Source: Paramecium sonneborni
Taxonomy: Eukaryota; Ciliophora; Oligohymenophorea; Peniculida; Parameciidae
DNA: 64,000 nucleotides
Assembly: GCA_905182985.1 (NCBI GenBank)
Contig: CAJJDN010000114.1
Location: 62,001-126,000, forward strand
Direction: 5' to 3'
In this document: positions 63,801 through 64,000 of the stretch, one piece after another
Layout of the letters: the number at the start of each line of letters is the position of its first letter
Position numbering within the stretch: the first letter of the stretch is position 1
Position numbers and translations under genes: made by a program
The notes under the pieces: generated by a model
Told to the model about the DNA's origin: nothing
The model's input: only the letters and a program-made list of their open reading frames with translations
Databases searched by the model: none

Positions 63801-64000
63801 TAAAGCATGTTCGGAATACGATGATTAAATAGTATAATATTAAAAATGGAGATAAGCTAATATTCCTGATAATTATAATACTTTAACAGAAGAATGTAAA
63901 TTACTTATAATATAATAAAAGAAATATTACCTGTTATTGAGTCTTTCGTCGTACCTGTAGTGAGAATTCTAGAAATTTAAGATGAAAATGAAGGGAATCT
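60833..64000 (+). CDS. Large N-myristoylated protein, C2-like N-terminus plus helical DUF1765-like domain (3' end outside window)
   Basis: Eight introns: 60962-60987, 61072-61094, 61668-61693, 61970-61997, 63145-63169, 63330-63351, 63440-63465 and 63896-63921. The frame is open to base 64000, giving about 990 residues here. MGICSGKQ is a strong N-myristoylation start. Residues ~10-370 are beta-rich with C2-like features (ATGPYHFDYEFTQIGSR, IQISLWHIGKDGKK, LNYHLEIILPF). The helical part has FRVPEFRNRIITSV, WQKRLGKRGIAFFLFIKEW, ALCSMLRNTNLLNTI and FFIHWSYNVRVIF, which recall the DUF1765 family of helical-repeat proteins. That match is from memory and uncertain. Function unknown; membrane association is inferred. 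Confidence 0.8.

Overview
The window reads as somatic (macronuclear) DNA of a Paramecium-like ciliate. It is very AT-rich, and long reading frames appear only if TAA and TAG are read as glutamine with TGA as the sole stop. Introns are tiny: 71 hand-placed ones in the confident models run from 19 to 32 nt, start GT and end AG. Genes are packed 17-300 bp apart, and one gene encodes a trichocyst matrix protein, a ciliate secretory-granule protein. All gene models were made by hand with this code. Almost every spliced length is divisible by three, which checks the intron choices.

Layout. 1-8.6 kb: two huge intronless minus-strand genes for secreted Cys-rich proteins, one with a membrane C-terminus and DUF4215 repeats. 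8.9-12.1 kb: a Gln-rich coiled-coil protein with seven 21-bp repeats, a gene-poor stretch, and a small GPI-anchor-type Cys-rich surface protein. 12.7-13.7 kb: assembly gap. 14.8-24.5 kb: a small uncertain gene, a dead HINT (HIT-family) copy, a PAP2-family lipid phosphatase, a RING/TRAF-SPRY protein, a CaMK-like kinase with DFN instead of DFG, a secreted acidic protein, a trichocyst matrix protein, a 91-aa protein and a Mei2-type RRM protein. 24.8-27.6 kb: relics of a kinase, an LRR protein and another gene. 27.8-35.4 kb: tandem Myb-repeat paralogues, a B-box/WD40 protein, an HMG-box protein and a MORN-repeat protein.

36.6-55.2 kb: two members of a channel-like family (transmembrane segments, cyclic-nucleotide-binding-like domain, CX2CX4HX4C zinc knuckle) that both lack a K+ filter; CCDC47; SUA5; an unknown gene whose end overlaps an antisense tRNA-Arg(CCG); malonyl-CoA:ACP transacylase; a small protein; a DBP2/DDX5-like DEAD-box helicase; three unknown proteins; and a DHHC palmitoyltransferase. 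55.6-64 kb: a TMEM43 homologue split by a gap, an uncertain small gene, and a large N-myristoylated protein that runs off the end.

Four places carry head-to-tail exact duplications of 0.65-1.2 kb separated by a single N or an N run. They look like unmerged contig overlaps. Removing one copy restores intact reading frames in the three genes affected (channel-like, helicase, TMEM43), so they should not be read as biological duplications. The genes show no operon logic. They are ordinary eukaryotic housekeeping, secretory, signalling and membrane genes plus decaying paralogues, as expected after whole-genome duplication.
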